A stretch of DNA of 64,000 nucleotides from Pyrrhoderma lamaoense. Taxonomy: Eukaryota > Basidiomycota > Agaricomycetes > Hymenochaetales > Hymenochaetaceae. Below, one piece after another: positions 61,170 through 64,000 of this stretch (within the stretch, counting starts at the first letter, position 1; each line of letters begins with the position of its first letter). The position numbers and the translations under genes are program-made. The notes beneath the pieces were generated by a model, which saw nothing but the letters and a program-made list of their open reading frames with translations, searched no databases and was not told the DNA's origin. Location: assembly GCA_002794735.1 (NCBI GenBank), contig NBAZ01000026.1:62001-126000 (forward strand). Direction: 5' to 3'.

Positions 61170-63013
61170 ATGGCGGTCTCATCGATGGATACGCCGAAGG
61201 CTCCTCGTCTTCACCTTCATGGTTTGCCAATCAGTGTTTTTTCAATCATGTTGGCCTTAATGGCCTCTATGGGAGGTTTTATCTTCGGTTATGACACTGG
61301 TCAGATTTCAGACATTGTAAGATTCATCTCATCTCTAAAGTACTTCCTTTTGGGTATCTACTGATGCATATATCCCTAGCTACTTATGGATGACTTCTTG
61401 AGCCGATTCGGCGACTGCTCATCGGGAACATGTTCCTTTAGTAACGTTCGCAGTGGTCTTATTGTTGGTCTTCTCAGCATTGGCACGCTCATAGGAGCCT
61501 TAATAGGTGCACCGACGGCTGACTTTTTTGGGCGTCGAAATGCCATGTCCTTAGAATGTCTGGTATTTTCCGCCGGTGTTGTGATTCAATTGACTTCATT
61601 CCACGCTTGGTATCAGTTTGCAATAGGCCGTCTGGTCGCAGGTTTCGGTGTGGGTGCTCTTTCTGCCGCCGTACCCATGTACCAGGCAGAAACGGCTCCC
61701 CGCAGATCCGTGGAACTCTCACAGGAACTTATCAATTATTTATCACATTCGGAATTCTCGTGGCATACTGTATTTCTATTGGTACGCGTAACATTACTGG
61801 ATCAGGTTCTTGGAGAACCGTGGTAGGGATTGGTCTTCTCTGGTCCACCATTCTTGGTGTCGGAATCCAGTTTATGCCCGAATCTCCTAGATGGAGTGCG
61901 AGACATGGAAGACCTGATCGTGCCCGTGAAGCAATTGCAAAAGTTCGTGCTCTACCTAATGATCACCCAATCGTCAATGCCGAGTTGGAAGAAATTCTTG
62001 CAAGTATTGAGGTAGAGGAAGGCCTGAACAAAGACAAGCTTGAACAAGGACAAGTCGCTTCAAAAGGAGAGGGATCTAAGGCCCAGGGTCTTGAAGGATG
62101 GTTAGCATGCTTCAAGGGGTTTTCTCCTGGCTCTTCCCGTGTCGGATACCGAACTTTATTGGGCATGTCACTTCAGTCCTTCCAACAACTTACTGGAGCC
62201 AACTACTTGTAAGTTTGTCACCTACAATTGGTAAAAAATCTATCTTACAATCTTATTAGCTTCTACTATGGCGCAACTATCTTTGAATCAGTCGGAATCT
62301 CAGATTCATATGTGACTCAAATTATTCTCGGTGCGGTCAACTTTTTCTGTACTTTTGGTGGTCTCTATGTGATGGAACGCTTTGGACGGAGAAGGCCTCT
62401 CATCGTAGGTGGCATCTGGCAGAGTGCATGGCTTTTTGTCTTCGCAGCAGCAGGTACAGCAAAGGACCCGACAGAAAACCAGGGCATTGGAAAGCTTATG
62501 ATTGTCTCTGCTTGTTTCTTCATCCTTGGTTATGCCATGACATGGGCACCCGGTATTTGGATTCTCATCGGTGAGACCTTCCCAACAGATACCCGTGCAA
62601 AACAGGGTGCACTGTCCACTGCTTCAAATTGGGTCTGGAACTTCTTACTTGCATTCTTCACACCCTTTATCGTTTCCGCCATCGACTTCCGATACGGTTT
62701 CGTATTTGCTGCTTGTAACCTTACCGGTGCAGCCGTTGTATACCTATTCCTATACGAGAGTTCAGGAATGAGTCTGGAAAATGTCGACCTTATGTACCGT
62801 GATGCGAGCGCGAGACCTTGGACAAGTCGCCAATGGGCACCCCCGGGCTTCTCATCCCGAAAAGAGCTAGAAGCAGAGGTACAGAAGCCAAGGCGTGCGC
62901 CTGTTCTTGGAGAGGGAGATGCAGAGAAACAGACGCCCGGAGCGGGACCAAGTACTGTCGACGATGGTACAATGGCTCTTGGTGCAGAGGAATCTCGTAT
63001 GGAACACGTTTAA
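61170..63013 (+). CDS. hexose-type sugar transporter (MFS, SP family)
   Basis: ATG at 61170 (MAVSSMDTPKAPRLHLHGLP). Introns 61316-61379 and 62209-62259. Landmarks: SMGGFIFGYDTGQISDI, GAPTADFFGRRNAM, GRLVAGFGVGALSAAVPMYQ with AETAPR, FMPESPRWSARHG (PESPR), LQSFQQLTGANYFFYYG (QQxxGxNxFxYY, the sugar-binding helix), VMERFGRRRPLIVGG and ILIGETFPTDTRAKQGALST. About 540 residues, 12 helices, cytosolic hydrophilic C-tail. It is a proton-coupled or facilitative plasma-membrane monosaccharide carrier. One break: CCCC 61698-61701; adding one C joins AETAP to QIRGTLTGTYQLFITFGI. The region is otherwise perfectly preserved and less AT-rich than its surroundings, so a sequence error is likely. Confidence 0.9.
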
Positions 63014-64000
63014 TCTACTTAATTCCCGCATATGTACACACCGCAACAACCATCCTTTTCTGGTTAAGCGGCGAAACAAACCATATCAAAAAGAAAGACA
63101 CACTTATTATAATAATTAATCGTCTTTGCATCCTTGCTATATCTTTTCACATTCCCATATTAAGCTAGTGGTCTTCAATCTCAGTTCTCACTAATACAAC
63201 CAAACTATTTTTGATAACCAACTGTTGTGGCCTTGCTTTCTTTTTCTTTCACATTCAACTTGTATCTCTAATTAACGACTTCATATCAAATAATAGTTGC
63301 AATGACTTTTCAAAAGTTTCTTAGTTAGTACTAGTATCTCACTTTTTTGTGCTAACATTACTATTTTCTCTTTTGCTTATCTCATTCTCGGATTAGATGT
63401 ACGAATGATCATCTCTTGGGATAAAGCTTCTTCGAAATGCTTTTAGCCAAGCACACATACCGCTTCTTACCCACATGCGTCTGAGTTTCTGGAATTTCTC
63501 GGCTGTCTTATCTACGATTTTTGTATCTCTTTCAACTTTGTCTCCGCGGTTTCATGCCACCTCTCTTTCCTCTTCTTTGTTATCAAAACAAAATAAGTGA
63601 TGTAGTTATATAGACCGAATTGGAGTCCATTATTTGCCATTTACTACTTAATGCTTCTTCGACGTTATGAACAAGCCCTTGGGGTTTACGCCATGTCCTA
63701 GGCTGCATTCAATTCTTCTTCTTCTTTCAAGAATTAGGGTAAAAAAAAATTAAATGATTAAGGAAGGAAATCCTCCACAACAAATATTTTCTCATCCATC
63801 CCTTCATTTCATTAGCACACATCAATCGCAGCAAGACATCCCAGCTCTCAGGTGCGCATACGAGAGGACGTCATGCACTAGCGCATAAGCGAGTGTTTAC
63901 CCTCAAAATTCAAGCGAGAAAATATCTAAAAAGTGTATGTCGCATATGGTTCCTGGCGTCCTCACAGATACCCTACCTGGGTGTTCAAATACTTAGCTGA
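63014..64000. other. downstream edge region, no gene recognised
   Basis: AT-rich, with long T/C-rich stretches from 63180 to 63720 (ttctttttctttcac and similar). This could be the leader of a gene beyond the window. No coding exon seen. Confidence 0.4.

Noticed and set aside
1..64000. tRNA genes (searched for A- and B-box-like sequences such as GGTTCGA)
   Set aside because: Isolated B-box-like matches (for example near 17549 and 53712) lie inside coding exons and have no matching A-box or acceptor stem.

Overview
The window looks like nuclear DNA of a mushroom-type basidiomycete (Agaricomycetes). Genes are cut by many short GT-AG introns of about 45-65 nt, spacers are AT-rich, and the gene content (DUF6533/DUF6534 membrane proteins, OrdA-like P450s, a HAM1-like lipid-binding protein, a monocarboxylate-type MFS carrier) is typical of that class. 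I see no rRNA, tRNA, CRISPR array or intact transposon. The species cannot be named from sequence alone.

Layout. 0.7-6.4 kb: an oxidoreductase missing its N-terminal half, a DUF6533 gene (+) and a DUF6534 gene (-). 6.4-10.7 kb: gene-poor. 10.7-18.1 kb: housekeeping-like block with an amino acid permease (+), a HAM1-like protein (-) and a single-exon orphan protein (+). 18.4-19.9 kb: DUF6534 gene (-). 19.9-23.2 kb: gene-poor. 23.3-39.6 kb: the most interesting block, with two closely related P450s pointing towards each other and, between them, a DUF6534 protein (-), a CFA-synthase-like methyltransferase (+), an alpha/beta hydrolase (-) and an MFS carrier (+); a secreted six-hairpin-type glycosidase (-) lies just outside. 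39.6-43.7 kb: gene-poor. 43.7-53.7 kb: a small conserved protein, an HPP membrane protein, a third unrelated P450, a protein with an internal duplication, a probable GPI-anchored surface protein and a C2H2 zinc-finger protein. 55.2-60.2 kb: two more DUF6533 genes around an orphan gene. 61.2-63.0 kb: a hexose-type sugar transporter.

How they may work together. The 23-37 kb block has oxidases, a methyltransferase, a hydrolase and an exporter-like carrier, but no visible PKS, NRPS or terpene synthase. It resembles a tailoring or catabolic cluster, with the hydrolase and carrier sharing a short divergent promoter. This is inference.

Caution on quality. At least eight otherwise well-preserved genes each carry one or two single-base frame breaks, mostly at short homopolymers. 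I read these mainly as probable assembly indels rather than real pseudogenes. Exon boundaries were read by eye, and family names come from recognised motifs, not from a database search.
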